This document shows, piece after piece, positions 34,302 through 45,196 of a DNA stretch of 64,000 bases. The position numbers and the translations under genes were made by a program. Within the stretch, counting starts at the first letter, position 1; each line of letters starts with the position of its first letter. Source of the DNA: Cepaea nemoralis (Eukaryota > Mollusca > Gastropoda > Stylommatophora > Helicidae); contig JACEFZ010024539.1 in the NCBI GenBank assembly GCA_014155875.1, forward strand, positions 144,881 through 208,880. The letters run 5' to 3'. Below the pieces are notes generated by a model. That model worked only from the letters and a program-made list of their open reading frames with translations. It was not told the origin of the DNA and did no database searches.

Positions 34302-34545
34302 TTAAAACAATGTTTTCCCGTAGTGAATTTGAATAACGAAGACACAAACCATAGAATGTACGATTTATTGCCTGGCATATTTCGCTGCATCTCGTCAGGT
34401 ACATACAGCAGAAGTCACACAACATAGAGTAAAATAACTAGATACGTCGCTCAAGTTGAAATATACACATGTTCGCACAGTAATATCAATTGTTTACCCT
34501 GGCAATTTTAAATTGACTACTGTCATATGGCAGAAATTAGTTAAT
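34302..34545 (-). mobile_element. Penelope-like element terminal repeat, minus
   Basis: This arm is the reverse complement of the PLE 3' region found after the GIY-YIG ORFs at 42.0-42.25 kb and 56.6-56.8 kb. It shares the TTTAAAATTGCC-like block, TGTGCGAACATGTGTA, the hammerhead-like core and the end GGGAAAACATTGTTTT. It is 3'-complete at 34,302 and loses similarity near 34,545. Confidence 0.75.
34357..34403 (-). ncRNA. Hammerhead ribozyme-like motif (PLE type)
   Basis: On the minus strand TGTAC is followed by the conserved core CTGACGA, a minimal stem II, GAAA, a short palindromic stem III segment (TGCCAGGCA) and AATC followed by GTACA. TGTAC and GTACA form stem I, and cleavage would fall after AATC. 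Penelope-like elements are known to carry minimal type I hammerheads. Activity is inferred from the core match only. Confidence 0.65.
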
Positions 34546-35479
34546 TGGTTTGTACACACATAAAATAATAACAGATATAAAAGAGTAGATTTTAGGCACC
34601 AAAAGTAGCAACAAAACGCACCACAATACGTCATAGATTGGCGTCGTTTAACAACAGAAACGACGCGACGGCACTTTAGCACGGGACACTGACACGAACA
34701 TCACTACTCTTCAACACTCCCAAGTTAGGACCTTTAATACAAGACACAGACACGAACATTACCAGCCTTCAACATGACACTAGTGGAGAAAGTTGGAGCG
34801 GCGCACGGACAAAAATGTTACCCTTGCCCGATTCAGAACAAATAAGAATTACACATTAGAACTTAGAGACCAACCGCCATGGGCATCCACCTGAGTACAA
34901 TGCCACGCACAATAGACACCCGTATTCACGTAGGACGGCTGCAGGTTGGATGTGTGGAAGAACTGTAGGGTGACTGCACAGTGTCGATGTTTCCTCTTGT
35001 TAGCTTCTGACGCTCGGCGGCGGAGTGGATGTCAGGTTAACGTGTCTGTTTGACTGAGGAACGGCTGGTCGTTTGACATACGTTATACCAGTATTGATAA
35101 TGCAGCACCGCGAATAAAGTTATAGTGATCGGTCCACTGTCGGCCAAGGTCTTGTTATATGTGGAGTGGAGTCGTCTTGTAGAGGGTTGCGGTCATGGTC
35201 ATGGTCATGGGTCATGGGAACCCCAATGGTTCAGTTGAGGTGACTTTCTTTCAGAATTATCACAGTCATCAGCCTAGACAAGGACGAAACATACAGTGCT
35301 GCGTTTGAAGCATTCACATCGGCGACGACGGTTGCGGAACATCAGGATCGTAGACACGTCCTCCTACTACTTGCCAATTAATAGAGAGAGTGGAGAGAGA
35401 TAACCCCGTGCCCCGTCCCGTGACAACTAGTACTACCATGTCTTTCTATCTGCACAAAATTGGCCTATATAGATGAATC
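34546..35479. other. Spacer between inverted PLE arms
   Basis: About 930 bp separates the two inverted arms. It contains a small GGTCAT direct repeat near 35,194-35,215 and no recognised coding frame. It may be host sequence or a PLE-mobilised segment. Confidence 0.45.
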
Positions 35480-35705
35480 ATTAAAGCTTCTGCAAACTTT
35501 AACAAACGACTATTTTGTGTATTTAAAATTGCCATGATAAACAATAGATATTAATGTGCGAACATGTGTATATTTCAGCTTGAACGATGTATCTAGTTTT
35601 TTTTAAAATCTATGTTGTGTGACTTCTGCAGTATGCACCTGACGAGATGCAGCGAAATATGCCAGGCAATAAATCGTACAATCTATGGTTTGTGTCTTCA
35701 TTATT
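35480..35705 (+). mobile_element. Penelope-like element terminal repeat, plus
   Basis: Plus-strand copy of the same PLE 3' region, inverted relative to 34,302-34,545. It shares TTTAAAATTGCCATGATAAA, TGTGCGAACATGTGTATATT and the hammerhead-like motif. It diverges after TGTGTCTTCATTATTCGAA. Confidence 0.75.
35634..35680 (+). ncRNA. Hammerhead ribozyme-like motif, damaged stem I
   Basis: The core CTGACGA...GAAA is intact, but the 5' strand of stem I is TGCAC instead of TGTAC, giving one C-A mismatch with GTACA. The lesion suggests a less active or dead copy. Confidence 0.6.
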
Positions 35706-36795
35706 CGAACATAAATCAATCATGAAACCGGAGTTAAGCGTTGAAATCTTACCTTAACTGTATTGTATTCTTGGTAAAAGTATCGTCCGGTCAGAATATT
35801 CACACCAAATTACCAAAGAACTGGTGGAACAACAAATCTTCGTAGGTACAGAATTTCAACGTGATGCCTCGCGGAACTTCAATGTCGTTACAACAGTTAA
35901 TCAAACGTGTTCAGAAAATAACCACACTGCACAGACACAGACATCCCCACATACGGTAGACACTATCTTGACAACACAGCACACACATTCCCACACAAGG
36001 GAGGACACTAGTGGCAGCTTGAAGCAAACGCTCCGCTTGAAATCCTCCAACACGGTTAAATGAAGACACCTTTTTCGCCTTGTTTAAAGAAGAGCTACGC
36101 ATTAATGAATATGGGAGTGCCACATGACTGTCAGAACACATAAACTGGTTACAGAGCCATTCTGCGATACATGAAAGGGCGGATAATTTCCTGTCCTCTC
36201 ACACGATCCAAAAACGATTCGCCAACAATACTCATGCGTTGGTCTAGACCAGTACTATAGCAGCTTTTATACAACGACACACAGGTTTTCAAAGACCCGC
36301 GTGAAACCTACTTGCACACACAATTTTATGCAGGTATGTAATTGGGATATGAATGTTTGGAATAAAGAGGGCAGGGAAGGAGCAGCATAATAATGTGAAA
36401 GAAACACGGAGGTTTCATCAAACGTTGATCGGGTTTTGTGCTGTGTTGGGTGACGTTGGGAATGATGTAGCGCACAAATATGTTCACATAGTAAATTAAC
36501 ATGCTAAGAAAGGAGTGAACACAAGGCGCAGTTACTCAAAGGTGACCCAACACCCCCATACATGTGCAACACCACAAACATGTGCATTAATACATACTAA
36601 CTTGACACAGAAGGATACATCTTTAACACGGGAAGTAAGAAAGAGCACAAGAAAGACACAAACCAATATATACAAGATTGTTGTCCTAGACTGGGGCAAC
36701 AGCATAAGAATGGAAGGGATTACGAAATGTTCAAAGAAATGAAGTTATTGACAAGAAATGTTCAAACTCAATTAAATGTTATCTGTGACAATTTA
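35706..36795. other. Non-coding, no recognised feature
   Basis: Only short frames without family similarity are seen. No transposon end or RNA gene was identified. Confidence 0.4.
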
Positions 36796-36799
36796 GGAA

Positions 36800-37440
36800 T
36801 CAACCAATCAATCAGGTGCCGTCTCCACAATGAAGGTTGGCTGCAATGGATCTCCAACACTGTCTCTCGCTTTGGCTGTACATTCTGTCAGGCTGATGTT
36901 CGTCCATCTCTTGATATTATATTCCCACTTGTATCGTTGTCTACCTCTTGCCCTCAACCTTGCCTTCCAGTATGGTTTTTATAAGAGTATCATGTCTTTT
37001 AACGTGGCCGAAATATTTCACCTGTCTCTTCTTTATTTCTTTCATCAACTCTCTCTTCATTCCCAGTTTTTCTAGAACCTCTGCATTTGATTGTTTTTGT
37101 TTCCATGAAATACGACATATTCGTCTGTATATCCACATCTCCAGGGTTTATATTCAACTTTCTAGTTGCTTGTTCAATGTCCAGGTTTCCGCGCCATACA
37201 GTAGCGTTGAATATACGTAGCACTTGACATTTCTCATTTTTAATGCATTATTAATCTCTCTAGATGTTAATACTGATTTCATGCCCTTGAAATCATTTTT
37301 GGCCATTCCTATTCTCGTTTTGATTTCTATTTCACTTCTGCCATCAACTGTTATTATATGTCCAAGTTAGGAGAAACTTGTTACTTGTTCTATAGTATGT
37401 CCAGAAATGAATGCCATCATTCACGATCAATTATTTTGAA
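36800..37440 (-). pseudogene. LINE 3' end fragment (minus strand)
   Basis: On the minus strand, pieces such as RKLNINPGDVDIQTNM, RRICRISWKQKQSNAEVLEK, KKRQVKYFGHVKRHD and EGKVEGKR match the post-RT C-terminus of RTE-type LINEs. They lie in at least two frames. The 3' end is near 36,800. Confidence 0.75.
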
Positions 37441-38130
37441 AACTGTTGCATCGTTATGATATTTTTCCTGCCGTCTTATATTTACCCCCACCCAAGGAAT
37501 ATGTCTTTGATATGTCCAAAAGCAACTTAAATCATCGAAAGCGGCGACATTTCTTTGATGTTTTGGGGAAAATGTAGTGAATTCACGCTAACAAACTAGT
37601 CTTACAGTAAACCACGTTATTTCTGGTAAGGACACAAGTACAATGAGTAGCCAGATTCGTATGGGAATGGGTGCAATAAAAAAGTAGCTTAAAATTCGAC
37701 AGGGTAGACTGCATTGCACCGGGTTTTTATCCCATATGGCTCAGTCTTTTTTCGCAGGGCGGAAAGCGTCGCATAAAGCACGAACTCCGTAGTTCCAGCG
37801 ACGACTGCCAAGTAGTAGTACAAGAGAAATGACGTAAAGGAGAGTTGGGGAGAAAGTCGCGAACCAACTTGTACAAGAAACCAAAGAGGTGACGTAAAGA
37901 GGAGAAAACGCCAGAGAGATTGTCAACTACAACAAACAGTCAGATCTTAGAGTTTGAAAGAGGATGCAGCAAGTTTCGATTCTCAGGAAGAAGAGAACTT
38001 ATGTATTGGCTGGACACTTATTCTGATGGCTAACAAATATTGGAAAGAAGGACGAGACTATTAATGCATGATGTATATCGGCCTGAAAGCCACGAACAGA
38101 TGCGACAATATTAGAATGGGACTCAGTAAC
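37441..38130. other. Non-coding, no recognised feature
   Basis: No coding frame or repeat was recognised between two LINE fragments. Confidence 0.4.
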
Positions 38131-38216
38131 ATTCATTCATTCATTCATTCATCCATCCATCCATCCATCCACCCACCCACCCACCTACCCATCCATCCAT
38201 CCATCCATCCATTCAG
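38131..38216. repeat. (ATTC)n/(ATCC)n/(ACCC)n microsatellite
   Basis: Tetranucleotide units change from CATT to CATC to CACC and back across about 85 bp. Confidence 0.95.
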
Positions 38217-38279
38217 TAGCATGTCCTTTGCAGAACTTAGCTCCCGTAACAACCGTCCGGAAAACTTCTCAGTCATAAG

Positions 38280-39480
38280 CTAGATATCCCGCGTCCGATC
38301 CACCCATGTGGAGATCATCTGCCACATCCTGCACCCATCTTCTCTTTGATCTTCCTCTTCCGCTTTTCCGTTCATATACCCCTCCATTACTGTTCTCTCC
38401 AAACTTTCATGACATTTCAAGTGACCAACGTAATTCAATTGTCTTTGTTTTATCGTATATCGTAGCCAGTCTTCTTCAGTATTCAGATCTTGTCGTATGG
38501 ATGCATTTGTTATTTTCTGTATCAAAGATATTCTTCGAACCCGTCTATAACATTTATATTCAAAGGCATTTATGCATTGTTCAGCTTCGTTAGTGAGTGC
38601 CCATGTCTCACAGGCGTATGTTGCAATGGGAAAGATGCATGCTCTTAAAATCTAATTTGTGTAGGTCTGTCTGTCTCACGCCACAATTTATTCAGTTGTT
38701 TTAGTCTGTGAACAGCAATATATATTCGTATTTTAATTTCTTTCATTGTGTCGCCATTGTTGATAATTACATACCAAAGCTATTCGAAATTTTCCACCAC
38801 CTAAAATGTTTCCTCATTAACGTATATTTCTTTCTCCATATTAGTGTTATCTGTATGCACTATCTTTGTTTTTTCTATTTTAAGATATAAGTGGTGATTT
38901 TCACTATTCTTTTGGGCTGAGGTTATTAGATTTTCTATACCATTCTGTAATGTGGATAGTAATACTGTATCATCGGCATATCGAATCTCTGGTATTTGAT
39001 GACCACCGATATTAAGGGCATCATATTGCTCCCTGACTATTTCATCTCTGACATTTCTCATTATTGTTTTGACGTGCAGGTTAAATAAATGCTGGGGGGG
39101 GGGGGGGCAGCACACAACCCTGACGGCCTCCTTGCGTGATGTCAAACCAATCTGATGTATCGCCATCTGTTCTAACCGCCTGTTGTTGGAATGAAGATAG
39201 GTTCCTTTCCAATCTTTTGGCCATACCATATTTCCATATATGTTTGCATAATGCGTCATAGATTTGTATGCTTTCTTCTCCTTCTGCTTTAATTAGTTCA
39301 GCTGGTATCTCATCACATCCTGGTGATTTACCATACTTCAGGTTCTTTATTGCCCAGTCAATTTCATCTATTGAGGGTTCAGGTTCTGCCTCTGCCGTCA
39401 TTGGTTCATTTATCTCATTCATATCCTCAGTCATTCATATCATACATTTCACTGCAGTGTGCCTGCCATCGTTCTAGATT
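38280..39480 (-). pseudogene. RTE-like LINE fragment with RT (minus strand)
   Basis: Read from 39,480 downwards, RT blocks are KYGKSPGCDEIPAELIKAEG near 39,330 and GGRQGCVL near 39,120. IRYADDTVLLSTL follows near 38,970. The C-terminal block TKQRQLNYVGHLKCHESLER lies near 38,430. A deletion and a poly-C run (about 39,093-39,106) replace part of the palm between two overlapping frames. Stops are present. Confidence 0.78.
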
Positions 39481-39489
39481 TTTTCTAGA

Positions 39490-40730
39490 TTTTGTTAGTG
39501 TATTTCCTAAATTGTGATTGTGTTGATTGTGAGGATTACAAAACTATTAGCTTAATCAGCCACATAACTAAGATACTACTCAAGGTCATGCAAGAAATAA
39601 TTCAATATAAAATAAATGAGGAAGTAGCTGAAGAACAATTTGGGTTCCGCAAAAACAGCGGCACCAGAGAAGCAATTATCTGTTTGAGGATATTAATTGA
39701 AAAATATATAGAAGTTCAAAAAAGTATATATGTTTGTTTTATAGACTACAATGAAGCTTTTGATAGAGTACAACATGAACGACTAATTACGTGCCTTCAA
39801 GATATAGGAGTAGACGAAAAGGACATCAGACTTATTAGTAACTTGTACTGGGAACAAGTAGCGTCTATTAGATGCGGAAATAACTATTCGTCGCCTATAG
39901 AGATTAAGAAGAGGAATACCTATATACAGAAAGAATTTTTAAACAAATTGAAATGCCTGGACTTAACATCAAAGGAAGAATCATAAACAATCTTAGGTAT
40001 ACTGACGATACCGTGTTACTAGCAGAAAGTGAGCAAGAGTTACAAGACCTAGTGGAACAAGTAAACAGGCACAGTGCAGAATGTGGCTTAGATATTAACA
40101 TCCCAAAAACAACAACTTTGGTAATTAGCAATGAAAAGGAAAGGTCATCAATGAACATCATAGTAAACGGACAGATACTATAATGTGTTTATTTTTGTCT
40201 GCCCCAATATAAAATTCTATATCTCAGTAACCAACTGAAGGAAAATGATGAGATTTAGCATATAACCTTATCATTATGACCACCCAACAAAACAATTTTT
40301 GTTCTGGAGATTGTACAGCAGATTTCAAAGTTTATTTATATGCGGTATATAATTTACGGGTCAGAGATGAAGTCCATAATTTTAAAAGTATTACACCTTC
40401 AGCAAGACACATCCACACTTTTCTTAAAAACTGTCTCGTGGTTTCCGTTTTGGCACAAACTGCGCCCAGTTAAATGGGATTGTTCAGAGGGAAAGCTAAT
40501 CCACAAGAAAAATTCAGTCCAGCACTACTCGAAGTAGTGGGTATGTACTACGCTTGAGTTCAAAGCGATCGAGCACAAAATAAAAATAATAATCAGTTAT
40601 GAGCATCTGGTGAAAGAGACATTATCCAAATCACACTTACGCAAAATCAACACCTGTAAGATGAGATACCTGAGGAGAGCTGCCGACTCAACAATTCGAA
40701 ACCGAATACGAAACATTGTTATCAGACAAC
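39490..40730 (+). pseudogene. RTE-like LINE fragment with RT (plus strand)
   Basis: RT blocks on the plus strand are CEDYKTISLISH, EEQFGFRKNSGTREAI, VCFIDYNEAFDRVQHERL and, after a deletion, INNLRYTDDTVLLAESE. The first catalytic-box alanine is changed (YTDD). Decayed C-terminal blocks (YGSE near 40,345; KMRYLRRAADSTIRNRIRN near 40,655) reach the PLE insertion at about 40,731. It lies head-to-head with the minus-strand fragment at 38,280-39,480. Confidence 0.75.
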
Positions 40731-40735
40731 GTCTG

Positions 40736-41150
40736 TGGTGATAATTAGTATATCGTCCACGTAACGACGGTAAAAAGCCAAGTTATTGATTTCTGAGGAT
40801 CTCTTTTCTTCTAAGTGTGCTATGAAGATGTCCGCTAGAATAGGTCCAAGTGGGCTCCCCATGGCCACTCCGTCAATTTGGCGATATGACTTGTTTAGAA
40901 AGTTGAATTGTATGTTGGCAGTACATAATTTTAATAGCCTCTCTAGAATAGCTGATGGTATGCCTAGTTTTAGTTGTTTGTCTCTAATGCGTTCGCTTAT
41001 TATATCCACGGTCTCATCTAATGGAACGTTGGTGAATAAAGAGGCAATATCCATGCATGCCATGTGTTTGTTGTTTATGTCCATAGTATCCAATAATTCC
41101 ACCAGTTCGAATGTATCCCTGAGTGTTCTTGGATCAGACGAGCTACAAGC
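40736..41150 (-). pseudogene. PLE reverse transcriptase palm, inverted piece
   Basis: The minus-strand frame has CMDIASLFTNVPLDETV, GVAMGSPLGPILADIFIAHLE and FYRRYVDDILIITTD. These are the motifs of Penelope-type RT, with the catalytic YVDD. Sequence after YVDD is missing here and resumes in the opposite orientation at about 41,150. Confidence 0.88.
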
Positions 41151-42003
41151 AACGTCGTTCCAGGCCACAATGAACGAGACACATATAAACATCTCTTTAT
41201 CTATGGAACACGAACACAACGAAGCGTTGCCGTTTCTAGATATCCTAATGAGACGTAGAGCAGATGGCACAATTCAAAGATCGGTGTACTGCAAAGAAAC
41301 ATGGACTGGCCAATACTTAAATTTTCAGAGCTTCGCACCTGTCCAGTACAAACGAAGCTTAGTACGGACCCTGTTTGACCGTGCTAGGAAGATACACACC
41401 CAGGACACACTGACAGAGGAATTTAAAACTCTGAAGAATGCCTTAAACCTGAATGGGTACTCCACAGGATTTATAAAGCACCACTGCCAACAGCCCAAAC
41501 CGAAATCAGAAGTAACTACAGTCCCTAAACTCAAAGTATTCATCCAGCTAACCTTCCGAGGAGATGACGTAATGCAACGTCTGCGGGACCGCCTCACCAC
41601 AGCAGTCGAGCGAACATTATGTGCTGCAGCTCTAGTCATCAGGTACAGAAACACACCGATCCCAGTCCCAGCAGTAAAAGAACCTGTAGCTTTGTACGCC
41701 AAATCAAATTGTATTTACCAATTTACATGCAGATGCGAGGCCATCTACATAGGCAGAACTGAGCGACAGTTACATTGCAGGGTTTCGGAACATATTCCGA
41801 ATTGGTTGGACAAGATACTACACACAGAAGATGGTAGCCTAGGCAGGCCGACACACCGGAAAAGTCTGGCTTCATCGGTCGGGAGACACGTGCTCGAGAG
41901 TGGTCACGTGGTTGAAAGAGACAGTGCCTTCCGTGTGTTGTTCAACACACAAAGTAGTCGATTGTTAAAGTTTGCTGAAGCTATACTAATCAACCTTCCG
42001 TAA
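41150..42003 (+). pseudogene. PLE RT C-terminus plus GIY-YIG endonuclease
   Basis: This open frame starts in the post-YVDD RT region (NISLSMEHEHNEALPFLDIL) and continues through the thumb. It ends in a GIY-YIG nuclease: SNCIYQFTCRCEAIYIGRTE followed by an arginine-rich helix (QLHCRVSEH) and EAILINL near the end. The CxC-type cysteines before AIYIG are typical of animal PLEs. The frame itself is undamaged, but it is separated from its RT start by the inversion. Upstream codons of the longer open frame (from 40,786) are antisense to the RT and are not real. Confidence 0.88.
41588..41593. other. Empty (unoccupied) copy of the Polinton target site
   Basis: ACCGCC here sits in GCGGGACCGCCTCACCACAG. 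The same sequence in PLE copy B is split by the Polinton, with ACCGCC present on both sides. This copy shows the pre-insertion state. Confidence 0.9.
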
Positions 42004-42147
42004 GCCGTCCTTGTGTAAGCAGAAAGACATGTTAGTCAGTTTAAAATTACCGTGGTAGACAATCGACATTACTGTGCGAACATGTGTAATGTTCAGTTTG
42101 AAGGATTTATCTAATTAATTCACGTAAGTTGTGTGATTTCTGCAGTA

Positions 42148-42194
42148 TGTACCTGACGAGATGCAGCGAAATATGCCAGGCAATAAATCGTACA
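42148..42194 (+). ncRNA. Hammerhead ribozyme-like motif, intact core
   Basis: TGTAC (42,148-42,152) and GTACA (42,190-42,194) form stem I around CTGACGA, a minimal stem II, GAAA, a palindromic TGCCAGGCA and AATC. It lies in the PLE terminal repeat between copies A and B, where self-cleavage of a tandem transcript would release a unit. Confidence 0.68.
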
Positions 42195-42462
42195 ATCTAT
42201 TGTTTGTGTCTTCGTTATTCAAATTCATCACGGGAAAACATTGTTTTGAATTTCTGAAACGTCGCTTTCCATTACCAACAGTGAAGCAATTGGATGGATT
42301 ACTCAAGCTGAAGTGTAAAATATCGGTACAGGAGTGTCGATTGAGATTTCTCGAGGAATGCCTAAAGACGGGAATATTCCCTTACCGGTATTTCAGATCT
42401 CTCAGAGCGGACAGAATATGTCCAACAAGAAAAAACCTGAGACGTAATGCAACATCTGCGGG

Positions 42463-42468
42463 ACCGCC
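42463..42468. repeat. Polinton left target-site duplication
   Basis: ACCGCC directly before the AGTAGTA end; identical to 56,144-56,149. Six bases is the Polinton/Maverick standard. Confidence 0.93.
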
Positions 42469-42754
42469 AGTAGTATATTATGGTTTCCAGACACATATTT
42501 TTTGGTAGGCTGCTAGGCTGATAGGGTTTATGAAGGAAATATGGGGATATTGTCGACTCGGCTCCAGAATCTGGAGGCTGATAGGGTTTATGAAGGAAAT
42601 ATGGGGAAAACTGTCGACTCGGTAAAAAAAATTTTGTGTGGGAACGGTTTTTTGACGGGTGTGAAAGTAATTAAGGTAAATTTTTAGTTGGTTGGTTCTG
42701 GAAAGAGAGGGTGTGAAGGGGAAAGTTATTTTGGTTACGTAGGGTATATTAGTA

Positions 42755-43110
42755 TGGGTAGTGATGTATAAACAAGGGTGTGATGGGTCGTGGTTTCTAC
42801 TCATGGGTTGGATATATGGTGGTTACATATATGAATGTGTTAGTATGCGTGGTGTAGTGATGTATAAACAAGGGTGTGATGGGTCGTGGTTTCTACTCAT
42901 GGGTTGGGTATATGGTGGTTACGTATATGAATGTGTTAGTATGCGTGGTGTAGTGATGTATAAACAAGGGTGTGATGGATCGTGGTTTCTACTCATGGGT
43001 TGGATATATGGTGGTGGCGTATATGAATGTATTAGTATGCGTGGTGTAGTGATGTATAAACAAGGGTGTGATGGGTCGTGGTTATACTCGACGACTCATG
43101 GGTAGAGGTG
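42755..43110 (+). repeat. 96-bp tandem repeat in left arm (~3.7 copies)
   Basis: The unit contains GTAGTGATGTATAAACAAGG, TCGTGGTTTCTACTCATGGG and a TATATGGTGGTTAC segment. Equivalent points recur exactly every 96 bp (42,797, 42,893 and 42,989). Because 96 is divisible by three, a 114-codon frame stays open with a 32-residue repeat. I do not call it a gene (see findings). Confidence 0.92.
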
Positions 43111-43284
43111 TAGATGGTTACTATCATCTGAACAGTGTGATAGTAGTGAAGGTAAAGGGTGGTATATTCACTACCATCATTACAAAGGAAATCTTATAAA
43201 GTTATAATGGGTATGGTGGTAAGGGGTATTAGTGATCAAGTAGGAGTGATATAGGGGTGGTCATAAATGTAATAAGAGGTGTTC

Positions 43285-44030
43285 GCAGTTACACACTGGT
43301 CAACCAGTGGTCAAGCAATGGTCAAGTAAGGGTCAAGTAGTCAAGTAAGGAAATTTTAGGGAAAAGTGATTGTAATGAGATGGTGATGATTAAAGAGTGG
43401 TAAATTAGAGGTCAAGCAAGGAAAATTTTAGGGAAAATTGGTCGTAGTGACATGGTATTGTTTAAATTAGTGGTAAATTAGTGGTCAAGTAGTGGTCAAG
43501 CAGTGGTCAAGCGGTGGTTAAGTGAGGAAAATTTTAGGGAAATTTTAGGGAAAAGTGATTGTAATGAGATGGTGATGATTAAAGAGTGGTAAATTAGTGG
43601 TCAAGCAGTGGTCAAGTGGTCAAGTAAGGAAAATTTTAGGGAAAATTGGTCGTAGTGACATGGTAATGCTTAAATTAGTGGTAAATTAGTGGTCAAGCAG
43701 TGGTCAAGCGGTGGTTAAGTGAGGAAAATTTTAGGGAAATTTTAGGGAAAAGTGATTGTAATGATATGGTGATGCTTAAAGGGTGGTAAATTAGTGGTCA
43801 AGCAGTGGTCAAGTGGTCAAGTGAGGAAATTTTAGGGGAAAAGTGATTGTAACGATATGGTGATGCTTAAAGGGTGGTAAATTAGTGGTCAAGTAGTGGT
43901 CAAGTAGTGGTCAAGTGGTCGAGTGACCACTTAAATTGTAGAGGACGATGTGCCTAAGATTATGGTAGTGATTAAAGTGATCGATGACGTGGTCAAGCAG
44001 TGGTCAAGTAGTCGAGTGACCACTTAAATT
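43285..44030 (+). repeat. GTGGTCAAG short-repeat arrays, left arm
   Basis: Many copies of GTGGTCAAG(C/T) occur, often spaced 10-11 bp apart. They lie in blocks alternating with a TTTTAGGGAAAAGTGATTG or GGAAAATTGGTCGTAGTGAC segment. About five larger units of 130-200 bp can be made out. The arrays are mirrored in the right arm. Confidence 0.85.
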
Positions 44031-44121
44031 GTAGAAGAAAGTACGTATAGTGCAATGGTGGTAGGTAAAGTGAGGAAGAATCAATAGTAGTGATAATACT
44101 ACTACCAATATTAGCGACAAG

Positions 44122-44975
44122 CACAAAGACAACCAAGTACATACTTGATACACACAAATACAAAGACAACGAAACACACACACACGTACACACATACAGA
44201 TACAGAAGTACAGACAAACCATACCATTACTACTGTCACAACAACAGCTATACACAAGTACACACCCATAATCAAAGACACAAAGAGGGTCACACACACA
44301 CATACAAACACAAAGGCAACCATACACAGACAACCCATACCATTACTACTGTCATCACAACTATACACACACGTGTACACACATACAAGCACAAAGTCAA
44401 CCACACACACCCATAAACATCCACTCAAGTACAGACACAGGAAAACAAAGAAGCAAACAAGGACAGACACACTCACCCATAATCAATTACACAAATACAC
44501 ACCTACAAACACAAAGACAACCACACACAGACACATTTGTACATACAGACATACACATAAAGACAGACAAGCACAAAGACAAACCATACCATTACTACTG
44601 TCACAACAACAGATATACACATGTGCAGACACACTCACCCATACACAAGAACACTCAAAGACAAATACAAAGACAGCCAAGTACACACACACATACACAC
44701 CCATCGCCTAGGATTACTACTGTCATCACAACTATACTCAAGTACAGACACACCCATCGCCTAGCATTACTACTGTCATCACAACTATATACAACCACGT
44801 ACAGACACGCGTACAACAACAAAGACAGACACAAAACACATACAGACACCCATACACACTTGATACACTTGTACATACAGACACATAAGTACACAAAAAA
44901 CAAAGACACACCCAAAACATTACTACTGGTACCTCAACCAGTACAGATACACTTACCCATAAGACTAAACTATAC
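44122..44975. repeat. CA-rich repeats inside the left arm
   Basis: A unit with CCATTACTACTGTCA and ACAAC(A/T) recurs about six times (near 44,222, 44,340, 44,590, 44,715, 44,765 and 44,920), embedded in CACACA/TACACA sequence. The reverse complement is present at 53,935-54,490, but unit order and number differ. Threonine/histidine-rich frames across it look like repeat artefacts. Confidence 0.8.
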
Positions 44976-45025
44976 AAACCACATACCCCCTTTTGGTAAA
45001 GAACGCGGATGTCCGAGACAGCCCC

Positions 45026-45167
45026 TACGTCATCACCGCCATGTGCAAAAGTCATTAAGTGGTAGCATGAGTCATCGGTTTGTGGGAAGCAGGCGGGCGG
45101 CGTGAGAATAGCTTGTCTACAAAATTGCTACGTCAGCTATGTAGGGTGCAGACCCAGTGTATAAAAT
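45026..45167 (+). promoter_or_regulatory. Putative Polinton leftmost promoter
   Basis: Two TACGTCA (CRE/ATF-like) motifs lie at 45,026-45,032 and 45,129-45,135, with an AP-1-type TGAGTCA at 45,068-45,074. A good TATA box (TATAAAAT) lies at 45,160-45,167. Initiation would be expected near 45,190. Motif matches are read from sequence; promoter activity is inferred. Confidence 0.6.
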
Positions 45168-45196
45168 AGAAGGCGTCTCTTGTGAGCGCAGTACCA

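Larger units (their letters stand above)
40736..42253 (+). mobile_element. Penelope-like element copy A with 5' inversion
   Basis: The RT palm portion lies on the minus strand (40,736-41,150) and the rest on the plus strand (41,150-42,253). The leftmost point is the YVDD box and the junction is the 5'-truncated end. That is the geometry expected from twin priming. The 3' part ends with the hammerhead-bearing terminal repeat, finishing at TTGTTTTGAA (42,241-42,250). It inserted into an RTE-like LINE at about 40,731. Confidence 0.82.
42004..42468 (+). mobile_element. PLE copy B, 5' part (left of Polinton)
   Basis: Copy B shares the terminal repeat with the end of copy A (tandem arrangement). 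It continues into a short frame with KFITGKHC, KRRFPLPT and SVQECRLRFLEECLKTGIFP, which resembles a PLE RT N-terminus. At about 42,441 it jumps to a 28-bp piece of the GIY-YIG ORF (GACGTAATGCAAC...). Most of the RT is therefore deleted. The Polinton begins at 42,469. Confidence 0.7.
42469..44121 (+). repeat. Polinton left terminal inverted repeat
   Basis: It starts AGTAGTATATTATGGTTTCC and matches the reverse complement of the right arm (which starts AGTAGTAGATTATGG) through the 96-bp repeats and the GTGGTCAAG arrays. Good collinearity continues to a CCAATATTAGCGACAAG segment at about 44,105-44,121. The arms differ by scattered substitutions and repeat copy number. Confidence 0.9.

Noticed and set aside
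40786..41150. N-terminal part of the 405-codon plus frame
   Set aside because: It is antisense to the PLE RT palm on the minus strand; only the part after about 41,150 is real protein.
42761..43105. 114-codon plus-strand frame in the left Polinton arm, and its 150-codon mirror at 55,398-55,850
   Set aside because: They arise because the 96-bp repeat is a multiple of three. No promoter or family similarity was seen, so I list the repeat and leave the coding question in findings.
44145..45105. Thr/His-rich frames of 100-188 codons
   Set aside because: They run through CA-rich tandem repeats on both strands, with composition dictated by the repeat.
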